From Micrococcaceae bacterium Sec5.1 (GTDB lineage: Bacteria > Actinomycetota > Actinomycetes > Actinomycetales > Micrococcaceae), in NCBI GenBank assembly GCA_039636795.1, contig CP143430.1, positions 186,001-250,000 of the forward strand: a DNA stretch of 64,000 nucleotides. The letters are read 5' to 3'. The stretch's first letter is position 1, and every line of letters starts with the position of its first letter. The notes under the pieces are model-generated. The model searched no databases and was not told the DNA's origin. It saw nothing but the letters and a program-made list of their open reading frames with translations. Made by a program: the position numbers and the translations under genes. Below are positions 44,314 to 52,774 of this stretch, piece after piece.

Positions 44314-45365
44314 TGACTGCGTTGACTGGGTTCGCCGCCATATACCGGGACCGGGAGAAGTTGCCGCTGCGCACCCGGCTACTTTTCACGTTCGGCGCGG
44401 TGGCTGCGCTGCACGTTGCCGCCGTCGTGCTGTTGCTGCTGGGTTCGGCGGGGGCGGCCCAGCCACTGGCGCTCGGCTTGGTGATCACCGCGTATGTGGC
44501 TGGAATCAAGCACAGCTACGACTGGGACCACATCGCTGCGATCGACAACTCCACGCGCAAGTTCGTGGCCCAGCACAAGGATCCGGTGAGTGTCGGGTTC
44601 GCCTTCAGCCTGGGCCATAGTTCCGTCGTGATCCTGGCAGGGCTCCTGGTGATAGCGGGCGCAACGCTGATAGGGCAATTCATGGAGGACGGCACGGCGG
44701 GCAACAAGGTACTGGGCTTGATCGGTAGTGGAGTGTCGGGGTTGTTCCTGCTGGCGATGGGGCTCTTCAACGGCTCCGCATTGCTCCGTGCCACGCAGGT
44801 GTACCGGAGCGTCCAGGCTGGCGGCCGGATCCACGAAGACGATCTCGAGGCGAAGGGATTTGTTGCCCGGTTGCTGACCAAGCCCCTGTCAAAAGTGGAG
44901 CGGCCACGGAATATCTACGTGATCGGGTTCCTCTTCGGCCTCGGCTTCGATACGGCCACCACCATCGGGCTGCTGGTTATCACCACGACGGCGTCACTCG
45001 CCGGAGTCTCGCCGCTCGCCTTGATGGCGCTTCCGTTCGCGTTCACCGCTGCCATGACACTGTGCGATTCCATCAACGGCGTGGCCATGATGAAAATGTA
45101 CAAGACCGCCATCAACGACCCTCAGCGAAAGCTCGGCTTCAACGTGGTGATTACCGGCATCTCGGCTATCTCGGCGCTGTTCATCTCCGTGATCACGCTC
45201 GGAGGATTCGTCAACGCGGCGTTTGAACTCAAGGACCCGCTGACTACGTGGTTGGGAGAGATCGACCTTGGCGATGCAGGCCTGCTCCTGGTGGCCCTGT
45301 TCGTGATCGCGTGGGCTGTTTCCGCGTGGCGTGGCCGGGTGATGCGCTCGCCCCAGCCCAAGTAA
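44313..45365 (+). CDS. High-affinity nickel/cobalt transporter (NiCoT family)
   Basis: 350 residues from ATG 44313, coupled to the ureD stop. About eight membrane helices. The NiCoT signature KHSYDWDHIAAIDNSTRK, LGHSSVVILAG and LGFDTATTIGLL are present. Supplies Ni2+ for urease; co-transcription with the accessory genes supports nickel rather than cobalt. Confidence 0.95.
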   Translation: MTALTGFAAIYRDREKLPLRTRLLFTFGAVAALHVAAVVLLLLGSAGAAQPLALGLVITAYVAGIKHSYDWDHIAAIDNSTRKFVAQHKDPVSVGFAFSLGHSSVVILAGLLVIAGATLIGQFMEDGTAGNKVLGLIGSGVSGLFLLAMGLFNGSALLRATQVYRSVQAGGRIHEDDLEAKGFVARLLTKPLSKVERPRNIYVIGFLFGLGFDTATTIGLLVITTTASLAGVSPLALMALPFAFTAAMTLCDSINGVAMMKMYKTAINDPQRKLGFNVVITGISAISALFISVITLGGFVNAAFELKDPLTTWLGEIDLGDAGLLLVALFVIAWAVSAWRGRVMRSPQPK

Positions 45366-45368
45366 GTC

Positions 45369-45410
45369 GCAGCTGAGCGCGTTTTGAGGGCTCAAAACGC
45401 GCTCAGCTGC
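45369..45410. repeat. Intergenic palindrome, family A copy 1
   Basis: Perfect 20-base arms (45369-45388 and 45391-45410) separated by GG; inner part GTTTTGAG-GG-CTCAAAAC. Sits between the convergent nickel-permease and serine-hydrolase genes and may act as a bidirectional terminator. Same family as 48095-48136 and 56507-56542. Confidence 0.85.
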
Positions 45411-45423
45411 TACATAGTTGGGC

Positions 45424-46401
45424 TCAGGAGGCAGCCACCGCGTTGAAGAGCTCATTCGTGTCCACGCCAAGGTCCGGGGTGTCCAGGATGTTAGTCAGGA
45501 ACACGACGCACCGGTCCTGCTCCGGGAACATCCACCATTCCGTGCCCGCCCACCCGGGGTGACCGTAGATCCCTTGGGCAATCAGCTCGGATTCGTTGGC
45601 TGGCATCTGGAAACCGAGGCCCGTGTGCCGCAAAGGCTTGGGCCGGACACTGATGTGCGAAACCCCGGTGGTCCTTGGCCGGCGCATGGCCGCAAGCGTG
45701 GCGGGCCGCACTGCCTTGCCGGAATCGCGCAGCAACTCGGTGCCGAGATTGAGCAGATCCGTGGCGGTGCCGAACAACCCGGCGCCAGGATGCTTCTTTT
45801 TGTACATCCCTTCAACGTCCAGGCCTTGCTCTTCTGCGCCACGGAGTGTGTGCGGGTTGCAGTCCGTGTGGAACGTGAGGCCTTTCGCGCCGGTGTCCTC
45901 AGCCAGCGAACGAACCTGCTCTTCGAACGGGCGGCCGTCGGCCCATTCGGCCATGGCGGCTGCGCCCTCGAAAGCCACATTGCAGTACTGGACCAACGAG
46001 CCAGCATAGAAGGCTTGCTCCGCCGTGGTGAGGTCCTCGCGGAGGGGAGTGCCGCCGTCGAGCTGTGTATCCATGATTCCCGACCGGTGACTCAACAAGT
46101 GTTCGAGGGTCACGGTGTCCGTGCGGTGGGCGCCGAAGCCGGGGAGCGCGTCCGTCAATGAATTGCCGAGCGACAATTTCCCCAGCTCAACCTGGCGCAT
46201 CACCGTCATCGCGCTGATGGGTTTAGTGACTGAGAACAGCGCAAAGTGGTCATCGGTGGTTGCCTGCCGGTCGCCGTCATGCCCAAAGGCAACGACGTCG
46301 GAGATGCCGTGGCTGGATGCGATTCCCAGCACTGCCACCGGCACGCGGCCTTGGTCCACCTGTTTGCGGGCCCAGTCTGCAGCGGGACCTGATTCCACCA
46401 T
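45424..46401 (-). CDS. Serine hydrolase, beta-lactamase class C/esterase type
   Basis: 325 residues. SxxK motif SVTK in ALFSVTKPISAM (residues about 55-62), YxN as YCN in VQYCNVAFEG, and a C-terminal HPG corresponding to the KTG/HxG triad. Family members are carboxylesterases, D-peptidases or beta-lactamases; the HxG form is common in esterases of the EstB type. No signal peptide, so likely cytoplasmic. Confidence 0.88.
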   Translation of the reverse strand: MVESGPAADWARKQVDQGRVPVAVLGIASSHGISDVVAFGHDGDRQATTDDHFALFSVTKPISAMTVMRQVELGKLSLGNSLTDALPGFGAHRTDTVTLEHLLSHRSGIMDTQLDGGTPLREDLTTAEQAFYAGSLVQYCNVAFEGAAAMAEWADGRPFEEQVRSLAEDTGAKGLTFHTDCNPHTLRGAEEQGLDVEGMYKKKHPGAGLFGTATDLLNLGTELLRDSGKAVRPATLAAMRRPRTTGVSHISVRPKPLRHTGLGFQMPANESELIAQGIYGHPGWAGTEWWMFPEQDRCVVFLTNILDTPDLGVDTNELFNAVAAS

Positions 46402-46538
46402 GTGACTTCCACGCTTTCGCTCGGGTTCGGTGAGACGAATCTATCGAAAATTCTCCGAGCCGCGTGTAACCCCAGGACGTGGGCCGGAAACTATAGAAGT
46501 ATCCTGCAGTTCAGGACACTACTTTCAGGGGGAAAATC

Positions 46539-47048
46539 GTGCTTTCCGAGCGCGAACTGGCGTTTATCGCCATTCACAAAAACAGCTATCCGTCCGTTTT
46601 CAGATTTGTCCGCCGCAGGGTGGAATCGGCGGAAATTGCCGAAGAAATCGCGGCGGACGTTTTCCGGGTCGTGTGGCAAAAATGGGACGACGACTCCCAA
46701 CCCGATATTCCATACCTGCTCGCTGTTGCGCGCAATCTGGTGGGCAACGCCTATAGGAGCCGTGACCGGCAGCAGGCACTGCAGGAAAAACTACGCACGA
46801 CGGCGGTGGAGCGTTTCGGGGACGACTCCGAGAACGTCGTTGTACAGGATGCCATGGCCCGCCTCCGCGACCAGGACCGGGACATCCTCCAGCTGGCCTA
46901 TTGGGATGGTTTGGGCTGTGCCGAAATCGCGCGGGTACTCAACTGCAGTGAATCAGCAGCCAAGGTCCGCTTGCACCGCGCACGTGGTGCTTTCCGGAAA
47001 CAGATGCCTGCAGGTGTCGAAACGACTACACACAAGATGGGAGTCTGA
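46539..47048 (+). CDS. ECF-family RNA polymerase sigma factor
   Basis: 169 residues from GTG 46539 (AGGGGG upstream). Region 2 YPSVFRFVRRRVESAEIAEEIAADVFRVVWQ (in two blocks around residue 25) and region 4 LAYWDGLGCAEIARVLNCSESAAKVRLHRARG are clear. Followed after one base by a membrane protein gene that probably encodes its anti-sigma partner. Specificity unknown. Confidence 0.93.
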   Translation: MLSERELAFIAIHKNSYPSVFRFVRRRVESAEIAEEIAADVFRVVWQKWDDDSQPDIPYLLAVARNLVGNAYRSRDRQQALQEKLRTTAVERFGDDSENVVVQDAMARLRDQDRDILQLAYWDGLGCAEIARVLNCSESAAKVRLHRARGAFRKQMPAGVETTTHKMGV

Positions 47049-47049
47049 G

Positions 47050-48081
47050 ATGGACCAGATCAAGAGCCAGATTTCCGCGATCGACCCTCTTGCCCAGGAA
47101 CCAGAGGCCGAAATCAACGGCGAAGAAGCTTTGGCCCGTATGCTGACCGGGCCCAGGGTCTTCAGCGACACTGTGCCGGCTGGCGTGATCTCCCTCCAAG
47201 ATCGCAGGAAACGAAAGGTCCGGATTGCCGGAGCGTTGTTGCTGGGAGCGGCAGCTGTCACGGCAGGCGTCCTCGTGGCGGCCAACTTTGGGCCTGTGAG
47301 CTCGACGCCGGCGCCGGCAGTCACCGTCACAACCCCTGAACCAACGCCAACGCCGAGCATGTCCGCCACACCTTCGGCCAGCGCATCAGTGACGCCCTCC
47401 AGCGCTCCGACGCCGGTCACGCCCACTCAGGCGGCTCCTGCGATCGTTCCGTCGGTGGCACCAACGCCGACACCTACAGCACCACCAGTTGCAGCCTTGC
47501 AAAAGTTCACGTTCCCGGATGGACACATCTCCTTCAACTATCCGAGCGGCTGGACTGTCCGGACGGAGCAGGGTCCATATCTTTCGGAGGAAACGAAGGC
47601 CGCATCCCAAGGGGCCACCATCCTGGATAGCGCCGGGGACAAGGTCGCCTTTGTGTCCAGCGGGTTCTACGGAGACGGCACGGCGGGGCGGGTGGATCGG
47701 ACAGTCCTGGACCGGGCAGTGGTTCCTGGTATCAGGGACATGTCAGACCAGCAAGTGGAGTTTGGCTTCTTTTCAAACAAAATCCAATTCATCCCCTACG
47801 ACGGACCGGCCTACGAGGGCATGCCTTCAGCTCGTTCCGGCCCCAGCGATGATCCTCCCATTTACGCCATGGATATTCGCTTGTCGTCCGAGCTGGAGCC
47901 AGGAATTACTAGCTCTGGCACCAACCTGATCCGGATGCCCAACGGATTCATGAACGCATACGTTGTGTTCGATCCTGACAAGCAACCCACCTTCGCCACC
48001 CCCGAGGCAGCGAAGGCCTGGATGGGCAGTACGCAGTACTCGCAGCTGAAAGCCCTGCTGCTGAGCGTCAGCTACAAATAA
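47050..48081 (+). CDS. Membrane protein paired with ECF sigma, putative anti-sigma factor
   Basis: 343 residues from ATG 47050, one base after the sigma stop; the same frame is open further upstream but that part is shadow of the sigma gene. A short cytoplasmic N-terminus (about 57 residues) precedes one helix (IAGALLLGAAAVTAGVLVAAN), a roughly 65-residue Thr/Pro/Ala linker, then an extracytoplasmic domain (FTFPDGHISFNYPSGWTVR...) resembling PsbP/lipoprotein-type domains. No zinc-binding anti-sigma motif (HxxxCxxC) is visible, so the regulatory role rests on gene pairing. Confidence 0.8.
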   Translation: MDQIKSQISAIDPLAQEPEAEINGEEALARMLTGPRVFSDTVPAGVISLQDRRKRKVRIAGALLLGAAAVTAGVLVAANFGPVSSTPAPAVTVTTPEPTPTPSMSATPSASASVTPSSAPTPVTPTQAAPAIVPSVAPTPTPTAPPVAALQKFTFPDGHISFNYPSGWTVRTEQGPYLSEETKAASQGATILDSAGDKVAFVSSGFYGDGTAGRVDRTVLDRAVVPGIRDMSDQQVEFGFFSNKIQFIPYDGPAYEGMPSARSGPSDDPPIYAMDIRLSSELEPGITSSGTNLIRMPNGFMNAYVVFDPDKQPTFATPEAAKAWMGSTQYSQLKALLLSVSYK

Positions 48082-48094
48082 CTCCCTCTGAGTA

Positions 48095-48136
48095 GCAGTA
48101 GAGCGCGTTCTGAGCCCTCAAAACGCGCTCTACTGC
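48095..48136. repeat. Intergenic palindrome, family A copy 2
   Basis: 20-base arms with one mismatch (48095-48114 and 48117-48136), spacer CC. Identical plan to 45369-45410, and both are followed by TAGTTGGGC; two stem positions differ (CT versus TA) with matching changes on the opposite arm. Confidence 0.85.
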
Positions 48137-48221
48137 GACCTAGTTGGGCGGGTGGCGCGCTTTCTTACTCGAGAATGAGCCCAAATCGTATTGTTCAGCT
48201 GCATGACATCATGCGGAAATG

Positions 48222-48262
48222 CTATGCAATTGCCTATAACGAACCGTTTGAGACTTGCATAG
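48222..48262. promoter_or_regulatory. Inverted repeat CTATGCAA...TTGCATAG
   Basis: Perfect 8-base arms (48222-48229, 48255-48262) separated by 25 bases in a locally AT-richer stretch 80-120 bases upstream of the first of two small coupled genes. Candidate operator or leader stem. Confidence 0.35.
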
Positions 48263-48341
48263 GGTTGAGGAGATCTGCTTCACACCAGGCGCTGCTTCCC
48301 AGTATTCGGCGCCCTGAACTACCCAAGGATGAGTTTCAACG

Positions 48342-48539
48342 ATGAAGAGCATCGCCCTCCTGCGCGAACGAGCCACCCGTGTCATGCCCACCGGTTCCCA
48401 CTGCCCGGCCTCGGGTTTGTGGAGCCCGGACTCGGACCCCGATGCCGTCCAGGTGTTCGCCGAAGGTCACGTCCTCCCGGCGCACAACGGAGTGCCGACC
48501 GTCTGGCGGCGCCGGACCGCTGGCGAAGTCTCAGCATGA
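48342..48539 (+). CDS. Small protein with CPxSGxW motif
   Basis: 65 residues (MKSIALLRERATRVMPTGS...). The segment HCPASGLWSP followed about 20 residues later by a GH..PAHNG block and WRR recalls small bacterial proteins of the CPxSGxW type, whose role is unknown. AAGGATGAG lies about 8 bases before the ATG. The stop overlaps the next ATG by four bases. Too short for firm classification. Confidence 0.55.
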   Translation: MKSIALLRERATRVMPTGSHCPASGLWSPDSDPDAVQVFAEGHVLPAHNGVPTVWRRRTAGEVSA

Positions 48540-48766
48540 CCAGCTCCATCCTGAACAGGCCTGCTGACTACCGGCACGTGCCGGCAGCCCAGTGGACTGA
48601 ACTGGGCGCCGGCGATCGCGTCTGGATCTACGATGTCGCCTGGGGCGCCGGTACCGGCCGTGTTGACGACGTTTCGCAGCACCAGGAACTGTTGTGGGTG
48701 GTCCTTGAACCCACTGGACGGAAGCTGTTCTGCGGAACCGACGACGTCCAGGTCTGGGCGGCCTAA
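48536..48766 (+). CDS. Small SH3-like hypothetical protein, coupled to 48342-48539
   Basis: 76 residues starting at ATG 48536 inside the stop of the preceding gene. Beta-rich sequence (LGAGDRVWIYDVAWGAGTGRV...LLWVVLEPTGRKLF) with a run of Trp and Gly like a small barrel. No known family. Its stop overlaps the convergent lactonase stop by four bases. The two small genes form a compact unit. Confidence 0.55.
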   Translation: MTSSILNRPADYRHVPAAQWTELGAGDRVWIYDVAWGAGTGRVDDVSQHQELLWVVLEPTGRKLFCGTDDVQVWAA

Positions 48767-49827
48767 CCCGCCGGAACCAGCACGCTCGGGGACCCCGTCT
48801 CCACCCTGCCCACGGGTCCGTCGGGCAGGCCGGTTTCGGGGTCGAGCCTGTAACTCAGGACGTCGTTGGAACCTTCATGTGCCACCAGGAGCCAGCTGTC
48901 GCAGACCAGGTGGTGCCGTGGCCAATCGCCCCCGCTTGGCACATCGGCCAGGGGCGTCACGTCCGTGCCCTGGCCGCCCACCTTCAGGACGCAGATCCGG
49001 TTGGAGCCCCGGACTCCCACATAGACGAACCGGCCGTCAGTGGACATTGCAATCTCGGCGGCGGAGTCGCCGTCGAACGCTTTGTTGACACTGGCAGGGA
49101 CCACGGCCGTGAGTTCGCACACTCCCTGCGGTTCGGCCCTGACAGCTGCAACCTCAATCGAATACTCCGTGTCGATGAATACCGTTCCGCTTGGATGCCG
49201 CACCATGTGCCGCGGGCCCGAGCCCTTGGGCAGGATCACGTGGTGGTCCGGCAACAGGCCCTTGCCCGGCTCAAACCGCCAAATCCGCACAAGGTCGTGG
49301 CCGAGATCGGTGGTCATCACGCGACCGTCGGGAAGCATGAGGCTGGAGTGCGCGCGGCTGGGCCGCGGCTCGTCGGTTGGTCCGGTCTGATGGGGGTCGA
49401 CGGCGGCTTCCGCAGTGGTCCGCGACGTGATGGCGCCGTCGTGGTCCAGTTCGTAGAGAATCACTTGGCCATCACCCCAGCAGGTGACCACAATGAATCG
49501 CCCCTGCGGATCCGCCGCGACGTGGCAAGCGGCTTCGCCCGCCGACCACGGCTCGCCCATTTGCTCCAGTTCAGCGATGCCGGTACGGCGGTAGGCCCGT
49601 ACCATCTTGCCTTCCTCGGCCACGGCATAGAGCACTGGGAGCGTTGGGTGAATGGCGAGGAAGGACGGCGAGTTCGCTGCGACAGCCAAGCCTAGGGAGG
49701 TCAGTTTCCCCTCTGTATCCAGGGTGACGACGCCGATGCCTTCGCCATTTCCGTTCCTGTCGGCTGTGTAGGACCCCGTCCAGATCAGTTTTTTGGTGCC
49801 TGCTGTTTCCATGCCGTGTTCCCCCAT
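48763..49827 (-). CDS. Lactonase family protein (6-phosphogluconolactonase-like beta-propeller)
   Basis: 354 residues (339 more if ATG 49812 is not used; both ATGs fit). Seven-bladed propeller repeats such as GSYTADRNGNGEGIGVVTLD at the start, LAIHPTLPVLYAVAEEG, and PRHMVRHPSGTVFIDTEYS. Relatives (Pgl/YbhE, cyclised muconate lactonases) hydrolyse sugar lactones, though many are uncharacterised. Precedes the oxidoreductase cluster on the same strand, with a 2-base gap from the first aldo/keto reductase. Confidence 0.85.
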   Translation of the reverse strand: MGEHGMETAGTKKLIWTGSYTADRNGNGEGIGVVTLDTEGKLTSLGLAVAANSPSFLAIHPTLPVLYAVAEEGKMVRAYRRTGIAELEQMGEPWSAGEAACHVAADPQGRFIVVTCWGDGQVILYELDHDGAITSRTTAEAAVDPHQTGPTDEPRPSRAHSSLMLPDGRVMTTDLGHDLVRIWRFEPGKGLLPDHHVILPKGSGPRHMVRHPSGTVFIDTEYSIEVAAVRAEPQGVCELTAVVPASVNKAFDGDSAAEIAMSTDGRFVYVGVRGSNRICVLKVGGQGTDVTPLADVPSGGDWPRHHLVCDSWLLVAHEGSNDVLSYRLDPETGLPDGPVGRVETGSPSVLVPAG

Positions 49828-49829
49828 GC

Positions 49830-50660
49830 TTAGTGTCCCTGCACGTCCGAGTCGACGCCCGCATCAGGCCCGGCGTCGAGGGTTTGTAACCTTCTCAGGT
49901 CATCCTGGTCCAGCTCGAAGTCGAAGACGTCAAGGTTCTCCTGCATCCGTTTCGGGTTGGAAGTCTTGGGGATGGCAACCAGGCCCTGCTGGACGTGCCA
50001 ACGCAGAACAACCTGGCCGGGCGTCTTTCCGTGCTTGCTGCCGATGCTTCCCAGAACCGGGGCATTGAGGAGATCGCTGCTGGCACCAAGTGGACTGTAG
50101 GACTCCGTGACAATCCCGTGTTGCTCGTTGAACGCGATGGCAACAGGACGCGGGATGGCGGGACTGACCTGGATCTGGTTGACCGCTGGAATAACATCCG
50201 TTTCCCTGAACAACCGGTCAAGGTGCGAGGGCTTGAAATTGGAAACGCCGATGGAACGCACCTTGCCTGAGGCCTGCAGTTCCTCGAACGTCTTCCACGT
50301 GGAGACGAACTCGTCGCGGCGGGGGAGCGGCCAGTGGATCAGCAGCAGGTCAACGTAGTCCAGCCCGAGGCGTTCCAGCGAGCCATCGAGCCCTGCCACT
50401 GCCTTGCCTGAGCCCTGGAATCCGCCGTCCAGCTTGGTGGTGACAAAGAGCTCGCCCCGGTCCACCCCGCAGGCGCGGATTCCGTTGCCGACTCCCTTCT
50501 CATTGCCGTACTTGACTGCCGTATCAATGTGCCGATAACCGTGTGAAACAGCTTCGACGACGGCGTCAGCAACCTGGGCATCATCCAGGGGCCATGTACC
50601 CAACCCCAGTTGCGGAATCTTGTAGCCGTCGTTGAGTTCAATGAGCGGGGCAAGTGTCAT
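49830..50660 (-). CDS. Aldo/keto reductase (AKR5-like)
   Basis: 276 residues from ATG 50660 (GGAG nine bases upstream); a longer frame to 50774 would overlap the epimerase gene. Catalytic tetrad: Asp in GYRHIDTAVKYGNE, Tyr in the same block, Lys in LFVTTKLDGG and His in LLIHWPLP. NADPH-dependent aldehyde/ketone reductase, monomeric, cytoplasmic. One of three AKRs in 4 kb; this one is close to the 2,5-diketo-gluconate reductase type, like the copy at 52775. Confidence 0.93.
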   Translation of the reverse strand: MTLAPLIELNDGYKIPQLGLGTWPLDDAQVADAVVEAVSHGYRHIDTAVKYGNEKGVGNGIRACGVDRGELFVTTKLDGGFQGSGKAVAGLDGSLERLGLDYVDLLLIHWPLPRRDEFVSTWKTFEELQASGKVRSIGVSNFKPSHLDRLFRETDVIPAVNQIQVSPAIPRPVAIAFNEQHGIVTESYSPLGASSDLLNAPVLGSIGSKHGKTPGQVVLRWHVQQGLVAIPKTSNPKRMQENLDVFDFELDQDDLRRLQTLDAGPDAGVDSDVQGH

Positions 50661-50743
50661 GTGCATGATCTCCTCTAATGCTTCAATCTCGACGGGCGGG
50701 TCTCTTTGCTGTTCTACGCTGGCCACGGACTGCTTGGCAACAG

Positions 50744-51781
50744 CTACCGCCCCGCCACTCTTCGAGCAGACCACTCATAGAGCCGATCGCTCAGCTCCAT
50801 GAAGTCTTCCGCCACCACCTGCAGTTCCGGATGCTGATCGTGCCAGTCGATGATCTCCCTCGCGCCGTCCGCGAACGGGATGGTTGCCTGGTAGTCCGGC
50901 ACCAGTGCCTTGATCTTGGAGTTATCGAACACCACCGAGTGCGAGCGGTCACCCAGGAGGTTGGGGCCAAGCTCTTTGCTATGGGCGGCGATTGTCTCAG
51001 AGGAAACATGGAACAGCTCAGGTTCAGGAACGCCAGCCGCCCGGGCGAAGAGACGATAGATCTGGTTCCACGGCAGGAACTCGTCGGAAGTAATGGTGTA
51101 GCTCTCACCGACAGCCTGCGGCCTTCCCAAGAGCCCAACGAAGGCCTTGGCGAAATCACGGCTATGGGTCAGCGTCCACAGGGAGGTCCCGTCCCCATGA
51201 ACCAACACGGGCATTCCCGCGCGCATGCGGTGAATGTCAGTCCAACCACCCACCATGGCGATCTTCGTCCGGTCATAGGTGTGGGATGGCCGGACCACCG
51301 TCACCGGGAAGTCCTGCTCGCGGTAGGCCTCAAAGAACAACTCCTCGCAGGCAATCTTGTCCTGCGAGTACTTCCAAAACGGGTTCTTTAGGGGAGTCGA
51401 TTCCCTGATGGGTAAGGTGGTGGGTGGCTTTTGATACGCCGAGGCGGAACTGATGAAAACGTACTGGCCCGTCCTCCCTCGGAACATCTCCAGGCCAGCC
51501 CGCGCATGAGCCGGTGTGAAGGAGATGAAGTCCGCAACGGCGTCGTACTCCCTTCCGCGAAGTACCTCCCGCACAGCATCGGTATCCCGGATGTCCGCAT
51601 GAAGTACTTCAGCACCCTCAGGAACCGGCCGCCCGGCTGACCGTCCCCTGTTGAGGATGGTCAGCCGGTGGCCCAGCGCGACGGCGCGTTCAGCCGCCGC
51701 CGCGCTGATGACCCCGGTCCCGCCGATGAACAGGATGTTCCGCGGCGAGACGGTGTCCGCTTGTGGGAGGAGGGTGCTCAC
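50744..51781 (-). CDS. NAD-dependent epimerase/dehydratase family protein
   Basis: 345 residues from GTG 51781, overlapping the preceding AKR stop by four bases. Rossmann start ILFIGGTGVISAAAAERA, and a YSQDK (YxxxK) after SSASAYQKPP as catalytic residues of extended SDRs. Resembles NAD-dependent reductases acting on sugar nucleotides or isoflavone-like compounds, but the TGxxGxxG is degenerate (GGTGVIS). Precise substrate unknown. Confidence 0.85.
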   Translation of the reverse strand: MSTLLPQADTVSPRNILFIGGTGVISAAAAERAVALGHRLTILNRGRSAGRPVPEGAEVLHADIRDTDAVREVLRGREYDAVADFISFTPAHARAGLEMFRGRTGQYVFISSASAYQKPPTTLPIRESTPLKNPFWKYSQDKIACEELFFEAYREQDFPVTVVRPSHTYDRTKIAMVGGWTDIHRMRAGMPVLVHGDGTSLWTLTHSRDFAKAFVGLLGRPQAVGESYTITSDEFLPWNQIYRLFARAAGVPEPELFHVSSETIAAHSKELGPNLLGDRSHSVVFDNSKIKALVPDYQATIPFADGAREIIDWHDQHPELQVVAEDFMELSDRLYEWSARRVAGR

Positions 51782-52749
51782 CAGGCGTAGTCCTCCGGGG
51801 CGGTGCGGTGTCCCGGGAAGATGCCGTCCAGCCGCTTGAGGGCATCGTCGTTGAGGGTCACGTCCAGTGCTCTAATTGCGGCATCCAGTTGATCCTGAGT
51901 GCGCGGTCCAACAATCGGCGCCGTCACGGCAGGCTGATGGAGTAACCAGGCCAGCGCAACGTCGCCGGGCTTCTGCCCAAGTTCATCCGCGAAATCCTCG
52001 TACTGACGGATCTGGTCCTCATGCTTGCGGAGCGTCTCCAGCGCACGGCCTTCCGTGCGGCGCACGCCCTGCTCCTCCTTCTTCAGTACGCCACCCAGCA
52101 GGCCGCCCTGGAGCGGAGACCACGGGATCAAGCCGAGACCGTACTGCTGAGCGGCGGGGATGACCTCAAGCTCCAGCTCGCGCCGGAAGAGGTTGTAAAT
52201 GGACTGCTCGCTGACCAGCCCCGTGTAATTCCGCCTGCGGGCGGCTTCCTGGGCCTGGGCGATGTGCCAGCCGGCAAAGTTGCTGCTTCCCGAATACAGG
52301 ATCTTGCCCTGCTGGACGGCCACCTCGATTGCCTGCCAGATCTCATCCCACGGTGTCTGACGGTCAATGTGATGGAACTGGTAGATATCGATGTAATCCG
52401 TCTGCAGCCGCTTCAGGCTTGCATCCAGGGCACGGCGAATGTTCAACGCGGAGAGCTTTGATTCATTCGGCCGATCCGTCATGGTGCCATACAGCTTGGT
52501 GGCCAGCACGGTCCGTTCCCGGCGCTCGCCGCCTTTCGCGAACCATCGCCCGATGATTTCCTCGGTCCATCCCCTGTGGCCCGAGCCGCCGTAGACGTTG
52601 GCGGTATCGAAGAAGTTGATGCCGGAATCCAGTGCGGAATCCATGATGGAGTGCGCCGTTGCTTCGTCCGTCTGGGGGCCGAAGTTCATGGTGCCCAGGC
52701 ACAGACGCGAAACTTTCAGGCCGGAGCGCCCAAGGTTGGTGTACTGCAT
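51778..52749 (-). CDS. Aldo/keto reductase (YhdN/voltage-channel beta-like class)
   Basis: 323 residues. MQYTNLGRSGLKVSRLCLGTM N-terminus (two blocks), FFDTANVYGG with Asp/Tyr, Lys in LATKLYGTM, His in IYQFHHID. This larger AKR class includes general stress and Mrd-type reductases. Upstream neighbour of the epimerase gene, with coupled starts. Confidence 0.92.
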   Translation of the reverse strand: MQYTNLGRSGLKVSRLCLGTMNFGPQTDEATAHSIMDSALDSGINFFDTANVYGGSGHRGWTEEIIGRWFAKGGERRERTVLATKLYGTMTDRPNESKLSALNIRRALDASLKRLQTDYIDIYQFHHIDRQTPWDEIWQAIEVAVQQGKILYSGSSNFAGWHIAQAQEAARRRNYTGLVSEQSIYNLFRRELELEVIPAAQQYGLGLIPWSPLQGGLLGGVLKKEEQGVRRTEGRALETLRKHEDQIRQYEDFADELGQKPGDVALAWLLHQPAVTAPIVGPRTQDQLDAAIRALDVTLNDDALKRLDGIFPGHRTAPEDYAW

Positions 52750-52774
52750 GTTTTTGGTCCTCTACTTTGTCTAT

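Noticed and set aside
46402..47049. Upstream extension of the putative anti-sigma frame (559 codons in total)
   Set aside because: The extra codons overlap the sigma-factor gene in another frame and are not protein-like; ATG 47050 is the natural start.
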